A stretch of DNA of 64,000 nt from Mycobacteroides sp. LB1 (lineage in GTDB: Bacteria; Actinomycetota; Actinomycetes; Mycobacteriales; Mycobacteriaceae). Shown here one piece after another: positions 1 through 8,644 of this stretch. Numbering within the stretch: the first letter of the stretch is position 1; each line of letters opens with the position of its first letter. The DNA is taken from contig NZ_JACCFF010000006.1 in assembly GCF_013449725.1 (NCBI RefSeq), forward strand, positions 248,001 to 312,000, written 5' to 3'. A program made the translations under genes and the position numbers. Below the pieces are notes generated by a model that made no database searches, had not been told where the DNA came from, and was given only the letters and a program-made list of their open reading frames with translations.

Positions 1-160
1 CCACCTCTTCCCCCAGTTGCCTTACCACCAGCTGGGTGAGGCGCGCCGCCGGCTCGCGGCGGCGACCCCGCCCGATGCCGGGTACTGGTCGACCGAAGAC
101 CGTTCACTCGCCTCATCGCTGCGGCGGCTGCTCGCCCACCCGCGTAAGGAGGCGCTATGA
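1..160 (+). CDS. Fatty acid desaturase, C-terminal fragment (runs off left edge)
   Basis: Only the last 52 codons are present, read in frame from base 2 to the TGA at 158-160. The fragment opens with HLFPQLPYHQL, which matches the tail of the third histidine box (HxxHHLFP...PYxxL) of membrane fatty acid desaturases, followed by a charged C-terminal helix. In such enzymes the histidine boxes bind a di-iron centre that places a double bond in an acyl chain. The stop overlaps the ATG of the next gene (ATGA at 157-160), so it belongs to the same operon as the diamine, ligase and Mce genes and may tailor their acyl chain. The family call rests on one motif. Substrate and regiochemistry cannot be seen. 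Confidence 0.6.
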   Translation, partial: HLFPQLPYHQLGEARRRLAAATPPDAGYWSTEDRSLASSLRRLLAHPRKEAL

Positions 161-1512
161 CTGCCAGCCAATTATCTTCCACAGCAAGAGAATCCGCGGC
201 ATCCACGTATTCGCGGCGGCTGCCGATACGCCCCGTCGAGGCGCGGGGCTCCCGGGTTCGTGCCGACGACGGCCGCTGGTATGTCGACTGCCTGGCCGCT
301 GCCGGGGCCATGTCGCTGGGCTGGAACCACCCCGTCATCAGTGAGGCCGTCATGAAGACGGTCTCCTCCGGGGAGCCGTTGCTGTCACTCGACTTTCATA
401 CCCCGGCCCGGGAACGATTCGTCGAGGATCTGCTGTCCATACTGCCGGTCGGGCTGGCCGCCGACGCGAGCATCCATTTGTGCTCGCCCAGTGGAGCGAG
501 CGCGGTCGAGGCTGCCCTGATGCTCGCCGAGGTCGCCACCGGCGGCCGCGAACACGTTGGTGTACAAGGCGGTTTCCACGGTTGCACGCGGGCCGCACGT
601 GCCGCGAGCTCCGGGGGCGGGTTGCGTCAGCAGCCGGTGGTGCTGTCACCGCACACGAGCTTCCTGCCGTACCCGCAGGACTACCGCAGCCCATTCGGGG
701 TGGCGGGGGAACAGGGTGTCGAGCTGGCGGTCGCGGCGGCCGACGCTCTTGCGCGCCCGCACAGCGGCGTGACGGCACCGGCATCGCTCATCGCCGAGTT
801 TATGCTGGGTGAGGGTGGCGTGATTCCTGCCCCGCCGCGGTGGGGACAGGCATTGCGTAGGGCCGCATCGACGCTCGGGGTACCGCTGATCGCCGACGAG
901 GTACAGGCGGGCGTGTACCGCACCGGACCGGCGTGGGCGTTCCAGCACTGCGGTATCGAACCCGATATGGTCGTGATCTCCAAGGGCCTTGGTTCCGGTA
1001 TCCCGATTGCGGTTTTGGTGGTACGCAAGGAGTTCGACGTGTGGGAACCCGGCGCCTTCACCGGGACATTCCGCGGAAACGCCATGGCGTTCGCCGCCGC
1101 GAGCGCGGTGATCCGCTTCGCACGGGAGAACGACCTACCCGGGCAGGTCGCCGTCCGTGGCCGTCTTTTCCTGGATGGGTTGAATGCCATTGCGGCCCAG
1201 TCGGAACTGGTGGGCGAGGTGCGTGGGGCAGGGCTCATGCTAGGTGTGGAGATTGTGGACCCGGACCAGCCGTGGCCTGGCGATGCCGCGGCGCCGGCGC
1301 CCGAACTTGCCGGACAGATCCAGAGTGCCTGCCTGCAGCACGGCCTCATCGTCGAGACCGGTGGCCAATACGGCAACGTGGTGCGATTTCTGCCGCCGCT
1401 GACCATCGAGGAAGCCGATATCGCCGCGGCACTGAACGCATTCGATTCCGCTCTCGGTGCGGTAGCGCGCACTCGATCGGCCGGCGAGCCCGCATTGGTG
1501 GTGTCACGGTGA
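157..1512 (+). CDS. dat: Diaminobutyrate--2-oxoglutarate aminotransferase (Dat/EctB/PvdH type)
   Basis: A 451-residue class III, PLP-dependent aminotransferase. The PLP-binding DEVQ lies at about 247-250, the Schiff-base lysine is K276 in ISKGLGSGIP, and a downstream GTFRGN block resembles PvdH and EctB. These enzymes interconvert aspartate semialdehyde and L-2,4-diaminobutyrate using glutamate. The next gene is a PLP decarboxylase that fits diaminobutyrate decarboxylase, so the pair would make 1,3-diaminopropane, as dat-ddc pairs do in Acinetobacter and Vibrio. ectA and ectC are absent nearby, which argues against ectoine synthesis. The start ATG overlaps the desaturase stop, and the stop overlaps the GTG of the next gene. 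The exact amino donor and acceptor are inferred. Confidence 0.82.
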   Translation: MTASQLSSTARESAASTYSRRLPIRPVEARGSRVRADDGRWYVDCLAAAGAMSLGWNHPVISEAVMKTVSSGEPLLSLDFHTPARERFVEDLLSILPVGLAADASIHLCSPSGASAVEAALMLAEVATGGREHVGVQGGFHGCTRAARAASSGGGLRQQPVVLSPHTSFLPYPQDYRSPFGVAGEQGVELAVAAADALARPHSGVTAPASLIAEFMLGEGGVIPAPPRWGQALRRAASTLGVPLIADEVQAGVYRTGPAWAFQHCGIEPDMVVISKGLGSGIPIAVLVVRKEFDVWEPGAFTGTFRGNAMAFAAASAVIRFARENDLPGQVAVRGRLFLDGLNAIAAQSELVGEVRGAGLMLGVEIVDPDQPWPGDAAAPAPELAGQIQSACLQHGLIVETGGQYGNVVRFLPPLTIEEADIAAALNAFDSALGAVARTRSAGEPALVVSR

Positions 1513-3017
1513 CGCCCAACCCGAGCCCCTTCGTGAGTGATTTCCTCACGGGCGATAGCGAAACCACGTACCGCGAAGCCATCGCGCTGGCGGCCGATCG
1601 GGCGAGCGGCGCGCTGGGCGGCGCCACGAAGCCAGGGCTGGTGGACGGTTACGCGGCGCTGAAAAGTGATGCCGGGCGACTCGACCTCGACGATCCCCAC
1701 GGGGTCGGGCTGAGCCGGGCATTGGATGAGGCGGCGGGGTTGCTCGCCGAGAAGTCCGTGGTGGTGACCCACCCTGCGTATTTGGCGCACCTGCACTGCC
1801 CGCCCGCGCTGCCCTCGTTGGCCGCTGAGGTGCTGGTCAGTGCGTTCAATCAGTCGATGGATTCTTTTGACCAGGCTCCCGCCGCCACCGCGATCGAGCA
1901 GCAGGTCATCGAATATCTCTGCACCAGAATGGGGTACGCGCCCGGGTCGGACGGGACATTCACCAGTGGGGGTACTCAGTCGAATCTGCAGGCATTGCTG
2001 CTGGCCCGGGACCTGTTCGCCCGCAACACCTACGGCTGGGATATCGCGGCACGGGGACTGCCGCCAGAGGCCGGTTCGTGGCGAGTGCTGTGCACCCGGC
2101 AGACACATTTCTCGGTACAGCAGGCACTCCGGCTGCTGGGGCTAGGGACCGCCGCCATTATCGAGGTGCCTACGGATGATGCCGGGCGGATGCGGGCCGA
2201 GGCCCTCACCGGGATCCTGGAGGGGGCGGACCGTGCGGGGACCCCCGTGTTTGCGCTCGTGCTCACCGCCGGGACAACCGATTTCGGTGCGATCGACCCG
2301 CTGGAAGCACCCGCCGCCGTCGCTCGTGCGCGCGGGATCTGGACCCATGTGGACGCCTGCGCGGGCGGGTGCCTGATCTTCAGCGAGAAGTACCGGCACC
2401 TACTGCGCGGAATCGAACAGGCCGACTCGGTCGCCATCGACTTCCACAAGCTGCTGTTCCAGGCGATAAGTTGCAGTGCCCTGCTGGTACGCAGCCGCTC
2501 GAGCTTCGATGCGCTTGTCGCACATGCCGATTACCTGAACCCTGCCAGCGACTCCGAGCATGATGTGCTCAATCTGGTAAGCAAGTCACTGCAGACCACC
2601 CGCCGCTTCGACGCGCTCAAGGTGCTGGTCACACTGCGGGCGGTGGGCCAGCGGCATATCGCCGCGATGATCGACGCCACCTGTGCGGCGGCGTCATCCG
2701 CTGCACACGCGGCGGCCGAACACCCGGACCTGGAACTGGCCGCGCCCGTGTGTACCAACACCGTGGTGTTGCGCTGGCGGCAGCCGGATGTGGTGCCCGA
2801 GAAACGTGATGGCATCAACGACGCGATCCGTGCGGAGCTGGCCCGCACCGGCAGAGCGATCGTGGGCCGGTCCAGCGCTGCCGGAGGTCAGGCGATCAAG
2901 CTGACATTCGTCAACCCGTTGATCACCGCGTCGATGGCGGCCGCAATGGTCTCCGAGATTGCCGCGCACGGCAACCGGATCTGGCGTGCCCGCGCCCTGG
3001 AGGTGAGCACCGTATGA
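1509..3017 (+). CDS. ddc: Pyridoxal-dependent L-2,4-diaminobutyrate decarboxylase
   Basis: A group II PLP decarboxylase of 502 residues. The GTG at 1509 overlaps the previous stop by four bases and was chosen over a much longer in-frame ORF that runs through the aminotransferase gene. Landmarks are the glycine-rich TSGGTQSNLQAL block, the HVDACAGG segment with the PLP-binding aspartate, and the active-site lysine K314 in DFHKLLFQ. Group II members act on aromatic amino acids, glutamate or diaminobutyrate. The coupled dat gene points to diaminobutyrate, giving 1,3-diaminopropane and CO2. A sulfinoalanine or other amino acid substrate cannot be excluded from motifs alone. The ATG of the next gene overlaps the stop. 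Confidence 0.8.
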   Translation: MTPNPSPFVSDFLTGDSETTYREAIALAADRASGALGGATKPGLVDGYAALKSDAGRLDLDDPHGVGLSRALDEAAGLLAEKSVVVTHPAYLAHLHCPPALPSLAAEVLVSAFNQSMDSFDQAPAATAIEQQVIEYLCTRMGYAPGSDGTFTSGGTQSNLQALLLARDLFARNTYGWDIAARGLPPEAGSWRVLCTRQTHFSVQQALRLLGLGTAAIIEVPTDDAGRMRAEALTGILEGADRAGTPVFALVLTAGTTDFGAIDPLEAPAAVARARGIWTHVDACAGGCLIFSEKYRHLLRGIEQADSVAIDFHKLLFQAISCSALLVRSRSSFDALVAHADYLNPASDSEHDVLNLVSKSLQTTRRFDALKVLVTLRAVGQRHIAAMIDATCAAASSAAHAAAEHPDLELAAPVCTNTVVLRWRQPDVVPEKRDGINDAIRAELARTGRAIVGRSSAAGGQAIKLTFVNPLITASMAAAMVSEIAAHGNRIWRARALEVSTV

Positions 3018-3730
3018 GCAATCCGTTGGTGCGTGTCGAGCGGATCCGGGCATCAGATGCCCGCTTCCCGTGGGCGAAGAACGTCGAGTACTCGATATTC
3101 GGCCTGGAGAACGATTTCGCCGACGACGCCGATCTTGCCGCGGGCGAGATGGTGCACTACCGCACCTGGGAGCGGTCCTCGGAGATTTACGTGGGCTTCT
3201 CCGCGCAGTCGCCCGAGCACCCCGTAGGCGTATTGCGTTCACTGCGCCATGATCCCGAGCTCGGGCTCGACAGCTTCAGCACCCTGCGTGACGCCCGGAA
3301 TTACCGGGACGGCGGCAAGGTGGCGCGCAACTACCTGTATCCGCAATGGGATTCGTTCTTCGACGGCATCGCGGCGGAGTGCATCGCCGAGCTCGCCACA
3401 CAAGGAGTATGCAAGAAGCAGCGCCGCGCCGGGATGATCGAACAGATCTGGCAGGAGTTCTTCGGCAGCCTCGCCACCGAGGGCGTTCGGTTCGTAACGG
3501 TGGCACTGGTGGTGCCGCTGTTCGACTGGTACCACCACCTGCTGCCGGACCGGTTGCACCAGATCGGTGACATCCTGCCCAACTACATCGGCGCCGACAG
3601 CGTGCCGGCCGTCGTCGACATCAGCGGGTCTTTCGTACCCGACGCCGCCGAGGCGGTCCGCGACGGCTCGTTGTTGACCGCCACCGCCCGTGCTGCATAC
3701 CCGTCACCCGATAAGGAAAGAACGAGATGA
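3014..3730 (+). CDS. Putative GNAT-fold N-acyltransferase (FeeM/LuxI-like)
   Basis: A 238-residue soluble protein with no signal peptide. The N-terminal half has the look of an autoinducer-synthase or N-acyl-amino-acid-synthase fold: a strand of the type YVGFS, then VGVLRSLRHDPELGLDSF, where a basic residue and a GL(P/D) turn follow the core strand. FeeM-type enzymes take an acyl group from acyl carrier protein and place it on an amine. A dedicated ACP and fatty acyl-AMP ligase lie downstream and a diamine pathway lies upstream, so an acyl-ACP:diamine acyltransferase is a sensible hypothesis. The family assignment is tentative and no catalytic residue can be named. Starts and stops overlap both neighbours by four bases. 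Confidence 0.5.
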   Translation: MSNPLVRVERIRASDARFPWAKNVEYSIFGLENDFADDADLAAGEMVHYRTWERSSEIYVGFSAQSPEHPVGVLRSLRHDPELGLDSFSTLRDARNYRDGGKVARNYLYPQWDSFFDGIAAECIAELATQGVCKKQRRAGMIEQIWQEFFGSLATEGVRFVTVALVVPLFDWYHHLLPDRLHQIGDILPNYIGADSVPAVVDISGSFVPDAAEAVRDGSLLTATARAAYPSPDKERTR

Positions 3731-4245
3731 GATCGATTCACACCGAAGAGCATGTATTCCGCAAGGTCAGCGAGATCGACTGTCCCGTAGACAAAGTGTG
3801 GGAACGGGTAACCACCCAAGAGGGCATCAATGACGAGATGGGCCCGTACATGAAGATGACCATGCCCAAGGAGTTCCGGGGGAAGTCGATTGGCGATGTC
3901 AGCCCGGGTACCCGGATCGGCAAGAGTTTTCTGCTGCTGTTCGGGGTCCTCCCGTTCGGGTTCGACGACATCACCGTGGCGCGGCTCGAGCCCGGACGGA
4001 TGTTCCGCGAGGAGTCCCTCATGACCGGCATGCGGGTCTGGGTGCACCACCGGACCCTGGAACCGGTGGCGTCTGAGACGGGCGAAAAGACCAGGGTGAC
4101 CGATGAGATCACCCTGGCCCCGCAGGCGCCAATGGGCCTGATTCCCGGGTGGGGCAAGCTGATGAGCAAGGTACTGGCGGCCTTTTTCGCGCACCGGCAC
4201 CGCCGGCTGAGTCGGACCCTGTCAGTCACCGGGGTTCCGCGGTGA
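3727..4245 (+). CDS. SRPBCC/START-like ligand-binding protein
   Basis: A 172-residue cytoplasmic protein with the pattern of the SRPBCC (polyketide cyclase/START) superfamily: an N-terminal strand with FRKVSEIDCPVDKVWERV, a central part ending GFDDITVARLEPGRMFREE, and a long C-terminal helix after MGLIPGWGKLMSKVLAAFFAHRHRRL. Such proteins form a deep hydrophobic cavity for lipids or polyketides. In this operon it may hold or hand over the lipid product or act as a cyclase or aromatase-like enzyme. No catalytic residues can be assigned. It overlaps the previous gene by ATGA and the next gene by GTGA. Confidence 0.6.
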   Translation: MRSIHTEEHVFRKVSEIDCPVDKVWERVTTQEGINDEMGPYMKMTMPKEFRGKSIGDVSPGTRIGKSFLLLFGVLPFGFDDITVARLEPGRMFREESLMTGMRVWVHHRTLEPVASETGEKTRVTDEITLAPQAPMGLIPGWGKLMSKVLAAFFAHRHRRLSRTLSVTGVPR

Positions 4246-4994
4246 GACGGCTCGCCGCAGGTGCTGCCGCGGTGCTGTCGGTAGCGGTGGCCACCGCATG
4301 CGCACCGGTGAACGAGGAGGCCGGTAAACCCGTCGGCCACGCCTTCCAATTGTTGAAGTACCCAGCGGTACAAGGGGACCCGGCGGCTGAACCGCAGGGC
4401 AGGTCGCCCTTCGGCGACTATGCGCTGGAGGTGTCCGGCTCGGTGACCTATCTCGGCGAGACCACCGCGCTGCCCGGCGCCGGTGTGATGACCGTCGGGC
4501 CGGGGCCGCGGCGCGGCGAGCTGAAGATCGAGCAGTACTACCAGGGCGACCGTTTCCCGTACGAGACCGGGATCGTCACCGGCGGTGAGGGCAAGCCCAG
4601 CACTTTGGACGCCATCACCATCGTCAACCCGCTGGATTCGCGGGTGACCCTGCAATGCGTCATTGACGGCGGAATCGCCTTGGTGCACAACGACGGTGAA
4701 CGTGAGCTGACCGGCACATGCGGCGGGGGAGCGAAGGTGCACGGCCACGTCAGGGCCGATGGCAGCCGCAAGGCGATATGGCGCGACAAACCCGTCGAGC
4801 TCGTCCGCACCGTTGTGGATCTCACCATCTCCGGCGCGAGTAGCGGCCAGATCCACCAGGTGAACGAGGTGCCCAAGGACAGCACAGTCGGCAGCTTCCC
4901 GCTTTTCACGTCGATCGACGTGAGCATGACAGCGCAGGGCATCGGTCTCACCGAAAAGCTGGAACGCCATGTCCTCCCGAAAGTGAGGGACTGA
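4242..4994 (+). CDS. Putative lipoprotein of unknown function in the lipid/Mce operon
   Basis: A protein of 250 residues from the GTG at 4242, which overlaps the SRPBCC stop. A longer in-frame ORF starting at 4149 lies inside the SRPBCC gene and was rejected. The N-terminus has two arginines, a hydrophobic stretch (LAAGAAAVLSVAVATA) and a cysteine in ATACAP, a plausible though imperfect lipobox that would anchor the mature protein to the outer face of the membrane. The rest is beta-rich and contains two further cysteines (QCVIDGG and TCGGG). It sits directly before the ABC-2 exporter genes and could be a periplasmic partner in lipid transfer. I recognise no family. Confidence 0.6.
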   Translation: MRRLAAGAAAVLSVAVATACAPVNEEAGKPVGHAFQLLKYPAVQGDPAAEPQGRSPFGDYALEVSGSVTYLGETTALPGAGVMTVGPGPRRGELKIEQYYQGDRFPYETGIVTGGEGKPSTLDAITIVNPLDSRVTLQCVIDGGIALVHNDGERELTGTCGGGAKVHGHVRADGSRKAIWRDKPVELVRTVVDLTISGASSGQIHQVNEVPKDSTVGSFPLFTSIDVSMTAQGIGLTEKLERHVLPKVRD

Positions 4995-4997
4995 TTC

Positions 4998-5936
4998 ATG
5001 ACAACGGAAACACAGACTCCCGCGCTGCGCGCGGCCGATCTTGTCAAGGCCTACCCCGGGTCGGAAGCCCGTGCCGTCGATGGCCTGAACCTGACCATCC
5101 CGCGCGGGATCGTCTACTGCTTGCTCGGCAGGAACGGCGCCGGTAAGACCACCACCATCCGCATGGCGACCACACTGTTGGCACCCACCAGCGGGGAGCT
5201 CGAGGTGCTCGGCATTCCCGTCGACAAGACCAAGGAGCTGCGCCCCCTGATCGGCGTGGCATTGCAAGAGGTGGCGCTGGACCTGTGGATGTCGCCGGTC
5301 GAGCAGATCCGGATGAGCCTGGCGATCGCCGGCTGGCCCAAGGCACAGCGGAAGGCCCGCGAGGAAGAACTCATCGAGCAGTTCGGCCTGGGCAGCTACC
5401 TCAACCGGAAGGTTGGGGCGCTCTCGGGCGGTATGCGTCGCCGCGTCGATGTCGCGCTGGCGGTAGCCCATAACCCGCAGATGCTGTTCCTCGACGAACC
5501 GTCCAGCGGGCTGGATATCGAAGGCAAACAGGAGGTTTGGAATGCTATCCGGCTGCTGCGCTCCGAAGGGCGCACCGTCGTGCTGACGACGCACGATATG
5601 GATGAGGCGGTGTCCCTGGCCGACGAGGTGGGCATCGTCAAGAGCGGTCGGCTGGTGGCCTCGGGATCCACTCAGGAGTTCACCCGCAGTCACGGCTATG
5701 CGGTCGAGATCTCCGCGGATGGTGGCATATCCGAAGATACGGCCATTGAGTTGGCGGCCGCGGGTTACGCCGTGCAGCGGAATGATTCCGGCGCGCTGTC
5801 GGGAACCTTGGATTCCGCCTCGGCCTCGGAGTTGGGGGCTTTGAGCGCCCAACTCGACCGTATCGGCCTGGGTGCGGCCAATATCGAAGTGCGGTCCACC
5901 TCGCTGCGCGACGCATTCCTGGAGGTGACCCAGTGA
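4998..5936 (+). CDS. ABC-2 type transporter ATP-binding protein (DrrA-like)
   Basis: A 312-residue ATPase with a Walker A GRNGAGKTTT, a Q-loop region around ALQEVAL, the signature LSGGMRRR, a Walker B LFLDEPSSGLD and an H-loop TTHDMDEA. The C-terminal extension of about 80 residues is typical of the DrrA/CcmA class that powers export of lipids, polyketides and antibiotics. It forms a pair with the permease whose GTG overlaps its stop at 5933-5936. In mycobacteria the DrrABC system helps translocate phthiocerol dimycocerosates. Here the cargo may be the product of the upstream diamine/acyl genes. The substrate is inferred from context only. Confidence 0.85.
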   Translation: MTTETQTPALRAADLVKAYPGSEARAVDGLNLTIPRGIVYCLLGRNGAGKTTTIRMATTLLAPTSGELEVLGIPVDKTKELRPLIGVALQEVALDLWMSPVEQIRMSLAIAGWPKAQRKAREEELIEQFGLGSYLNRKVGALSGGMRRRVDVALAVAHNPQMLFLDEPSSGLDIEGKQEVWNAIRLLRSEGRTVVLTTHDMDEAVSLADEVGIVKSGRLVASGSTQEFTRSHGYAVEISADGGISEDTAIELAAAGYAVQRNDSGALSGTLDSASASELGALSAQLDRIGLGAANIEVRSTSLRDAFLEVTQ

Positions 5937-6703
5937 GCGCCTTGTCCAATACCGCAAGGCTTTTCCGCCGTTATGTCGTAGTGGGACTGCGGCAGCCGGT
6001 GTTCGGATTCATCTTCCCGATCGTCTTCCCGGTTGTGCTGGTGATCTTCGTGCGATCGATGTTCCAGCGTGTTGCCGACCTCCCGGGTTTCCCGCTGTCC
6101 TCGTACACCGCGTATATCGCGCCCGGGCTCATCATGCTCATCCCGATGCTCGGTGCCGGGTACGGGGCCGGAACGCTCATCGACGAGATCAGATCGGGGT
6201 TCACCGACCGGCTGCGGCTCTACGGTGTGTCGACCGGCCAGATCATGGCGGCCAAGATCGGCTTCGAGATGTTCCGTATCCTGCCGGCAGCGGTCATTGT
6301 CATTGCCCTGCTGGCCTTCCTGGACGCACCACTGCGGGCGGGCCTGCTGACCGGGATTTTCCTTGTCCTGGTGATGTTCCTGTGGTCGGCGGCATACAGC
6401 TCGCTGTTCTACCTGGTGGCACTGCGCACCCTCAACCCGCAGGCTCCGGTGGCGATGCTGCCGTTGGCACTGCCGGTGCTATTCGTCAGTCAGGCGCTCA
6501 TGCCCTCGGTGTTCCTGTCCGACTGGCTCAGAATCAGCATCAACGCGAACCCCTTCTCGCACATCGTGTCCGCCGCGTCGACCATCATGTACGGCGGTTT
6601 CGACGCGATGGCCGTTGTGAAGGGTTCCCTGGTGGCCCTCGGCATGTTCGCCCTGCTGCAAATCCCCATCCATCTGGTGATCCGCCGAAAAATAGGTAAG
6701 TAG
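5933..6703 (+). CDS. ABC-2 type transporter permease (DrrB-like)
   Basis: A 256-residue integral membrane protein with about six hydrophobic segments, among them FIFPIVFPVVLVIFV near residues 25-40, AAVIVIALLAFL in the middle, and a final VALGMFALLQIPIHLV close to the C-terminus. The arrangement and length match ABC-2 permeases that dimerise and work with a separate ATPase. The GTG start overlaps the ATPase stop. A 16-base gap and then an acyl carrier protein follow, so the exporter sits in the middle of the biosynthetic genes, a common layout when an exporter is dedicated to the pathway product. Confidence 0.82.
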   Translation: MSALSNTARLFRRYVVVGLRQPVFGFIFPIVFPVVLVIFVRSMFQRVADLPGFPLSSYTAYIAPGLIMLIPMLGAGYGAGTLIDEIRSGFTDRLRLYGVSTGQIMAAKIGFEMFRILPAAVIVIALLAFLDAPLRAGLLTGIFLVLVMFLWSAAYSSLFYLVALRTLNPQAPVAMLPLALPVLFVSQALMPSVFLSDWLRISINANPFSHIVSAASTIMYGGFDAMAVVKGSLVALGMFALLQIPIHLVIRRKIGK

Positions 6704-6719
6704 AAGGCTTAGAAAGAAA

Positions 6720-6962
6720 ATGGAAACTACTTCAGAAGTCCGCGAGTTCCTCATCGAGTTCATCGCCGAGGAACTCGAGATGCCCACGGGTGATGTCAAC
6801 GACTTCTCCGAACTGGTCGGCGACCTCGGGTTCGACTCGTTGTCGTTCGCGGTGGGGGTCTCGGAGATCAAGGGCCGCTTCGGTATCCAGCTGACCAAGG
6901 ACGATGTCTTCGAATGCAAGACGCTCGGGGCATTGATCGAACTGGTGGAGAGCCGCCTGTGA
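6720..6962 (+). CDS. Acyl carrier protein
   Basis: An 80-residue acidic, four-helix carrier protein with the phosphopantetheine attachment serine S40 in LGFDSLSF. It is preceded by the A-rich leader AGAAAGAAA and ends at a TGA that overlaps the ATG of the fatty acyl-AMP ligase at 6962. Stand-alone ACPs beside such ligases accept the acyl-adenylate directly and deliver the chain to a downstream condensing or acyl-transfer enzyme. No ketosynthase or NRPS module is in the window, so the chain is probably passed to an acyltransferase, with the gene at 3014-3730 as the best local candidate. Confidence 0.88.
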   Translation: METTSEVREFLIEFIAEELEMPTGDVNDFSELVGDLGFDSLSFAVGVSEIKGRFGIQLTKDDVFECKTLGALIELVESRL

Positions 6963-8644
6963 TGAGCCGCTCGCGGGAAGAACGTCCGACTTCGAACCCG
7001 GTTATCGACAGGCTGCGCGCCAGCGCGGCTGTAACCCAGCGCGGTCTCACCTCGGCGCCCAGCGCGGCCGACGGGACATCGCTTTTGGGCGAGCTGCGCA
7101 CCGTGCCCTGGGCCGACGTGCATCAGAGGGGACTGCGCATCGCGGGCTCACTGCAGGCGGCGGGGGTGCGCCCCGGCGACGCCGTGGCCGTATTAGCCGG
7201 TGCCCCTGGTGAAATCGCACCGTTGGTGCAGGGCATCTGGATGTCCGGCGCCTCCGTGACGATGCTGCACCAGCCGACCCACCGGTCCGATATGCAGCTG
7301 TGGATCGAGGACACCGGCCTGGCGCTGGCCGCGGTGGGCTCCGCGACTGTGGTGGTGGGTGACCCGTTCCTGGCGGCTGCCGGTCAATTCGGGGCCGTCG
7401 GTGCCCGTGCGCTGGAGCTGCCGGGCCTGCTGGCAGGCACGCCGGGGGAGATCACCAATGTCGACCAGGACGCTGTTGCCTTCTTACAGTTGACCTCCGG
7501 GTCCACGGGCACGCCAAAGGCTGTCAGCATCACCTACCGCAATATCGAGGCCAACCTGCGGGCGATGGTCAGTGCCTCGGGCGCCGACCCCGAATCTGAT
7601 GTGGTGGTGAGCTGGCTGCCGCTCTTCCACGACATGGGCATGATGGGTTACCTGATCGTCCCAATGTGTCAGGGGCTGAGCACCGTCAGCGTGACCCCCA
7701 TGGACTTCCTCGGTGACCCGCTGCTGTGGGCCGAGCTGATCAGTACGTACCGCGGCAGCATGACGGCCGGGCCCAACTTCGCGTACTCACTGCTGGCCCG
7801 TCGGCTGCGCAAGGCACCCGACGGCGCATACGACCTGTCCTCGCTGCGGTTTGCGCTCAGCGGTGCCGAGGCCATCGATGTCGCGACCCTGGAACGCTTC
7901 ACCACCGAGGGCGCCCGGTTCGGCATGCGGGCGGACGCCATCGTCCCCGCCTATGGCATGGCGGAGGCCACCTTGGCGGTGTCCTTTGTGCGCCGCGGCG
8001 AGCGCTACCGGGTGTGTCCGCCGCATCCCGATCTCGTCGCAGCCCAGGGCGACGAGGCGAGTGCGCGTGTTGCGCTGGGTCTTCCGCTGCCCGGCTGCGA
8101 AGTACGGGTGGTGGACGGGGACCGCTCGGTGCTGCCCGCGGAGGCAATCGGTGAGCTCGAGATCCGCGGTGAGAACGTGACCGCCGGGTACCGCACGGCG
8201 GCCGGGTTCGAGTCAATGCTCGACGCGCAGGGCTGGCTACCCACCGGCGATATCGGATATCTCACCGAGGACGGGCAACCCGTGATCTGCGGGCGCAAGA
8301 AGGACATCCTGATCATCTCGGGCCGCAATGTGCACCCGGAGGACATCGAGAGATCCGTCGCCGGGGTGTCGGGAGTCCGTTCCGGCGGTATCGCCGCGGT
8401 CCGCCTGTCCACGGCGGCGGCCGGGGAGGGGTTCGCGTTGGTGGCCGAATCGGCACTGCATGCCGATACCGCCGAGAGCGCGCGCATCCGCGCCGAGGTG
8501 GCCGACCGTGTGTACCGCACCTTGGGGGTGAGCCCGCGTGATGTCCACGTGGTCCCGGCGGGATGGATTCCCAAGACGTCCTCGGGGAAGCTGCGGCGAC
8601 GGGAGACCTCCGAACGGCTGAAGAGGTGTGAACCGGCCCGATGA
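6962..8644 (+). CDS. Fatty acyl-AMP ligase (FadD/FAAL family)
   Basis: A 560-residue adenylate-forming enzyme. I start it at the ATG at 6962 that overlaps the ACP stop, not the in-frame ATG at 6914, which lies inside the ACP gene. The P-loop TSGSTGTPK begins at about residue 178, the A5 region has PAYGMAEAT, the A7 region has TGDIGYL, the hinge is GRKKDILI, and the C-terminal catalytic lysine region is SSGKLRR. Close pairing with an ACP points to an acyl-AMP ligase that loads ACP in place of CoA. The FAAL-specific insertion was not verified. In mycobacteria these enzymes feed lipid and lipopeptide assembly. Confidence 0.82.
   Translation: MSRSREERPTSNPVIDRLRASAAVTQRGLTSAPSAADGTSLLGELRTVPWADVHQRGLRIAGSLQAAGVRPGDAVAVLAGAPGEIAPLVQGIWMSGASVTMLHQPTHRSDMQLWIEDTGLALAAVGSATVVVGDPFLAAAGQFGAVGARALELPGLLAGTPGEITNVDQDAVAFLQLTSGSTGTPKAVSITYRNIEANLRAMVSASGADPESDVVVSWLPLFHDMGMMGYLIVPMCQGLSTVSVTPMDFLGDPLLWAELISTYRGSMTAGPNFAYSLLARRLRKAPDGAYDLSSLRFALSGAEAIDVATLERFTTEGARFGMRADAIVPAYGMAEATLAVSFVRRGERYRVCPPHPDLVAAQGDEASARVALGLPLPGCEVRVVDGDRSVLPAEAIGELEIRGENVTAGYRTAAGFESMLDAQGWLPTGDIGYLTEDGQPVICGRKKDILIISGRNVHPEDIERSVAGVSGVRSGGIAAVRLSTAAAGEGFALVAESALHADTAESARIRAEVADRVYRTLGVSPRDVHVVPAGWIPKTSSGKLRRRETSERLKRCEPAR

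Noticed and set aside
157..1512. Ectoine synthesis by an EctB-type aminotransferase
   Set aside because: ectA and ectC are absent and a decarboxylase follows directly, which fits diaminopropane better.
681..2108. 475-aa minus-strand frame over the dat and ddc genes
   Set aside because: Arg/Ser/Pro-rich composition without domains, lying over two well-supported PLP enzymes.
3738..5957. 739-aa open reading frame on the minus strand
   Set aside because: It runs antisense to the SRPBCC, lipoprotein and ABC genes, which have clear motifs and translational coupling. Long antisense frames are expected in GC-rich DNA.
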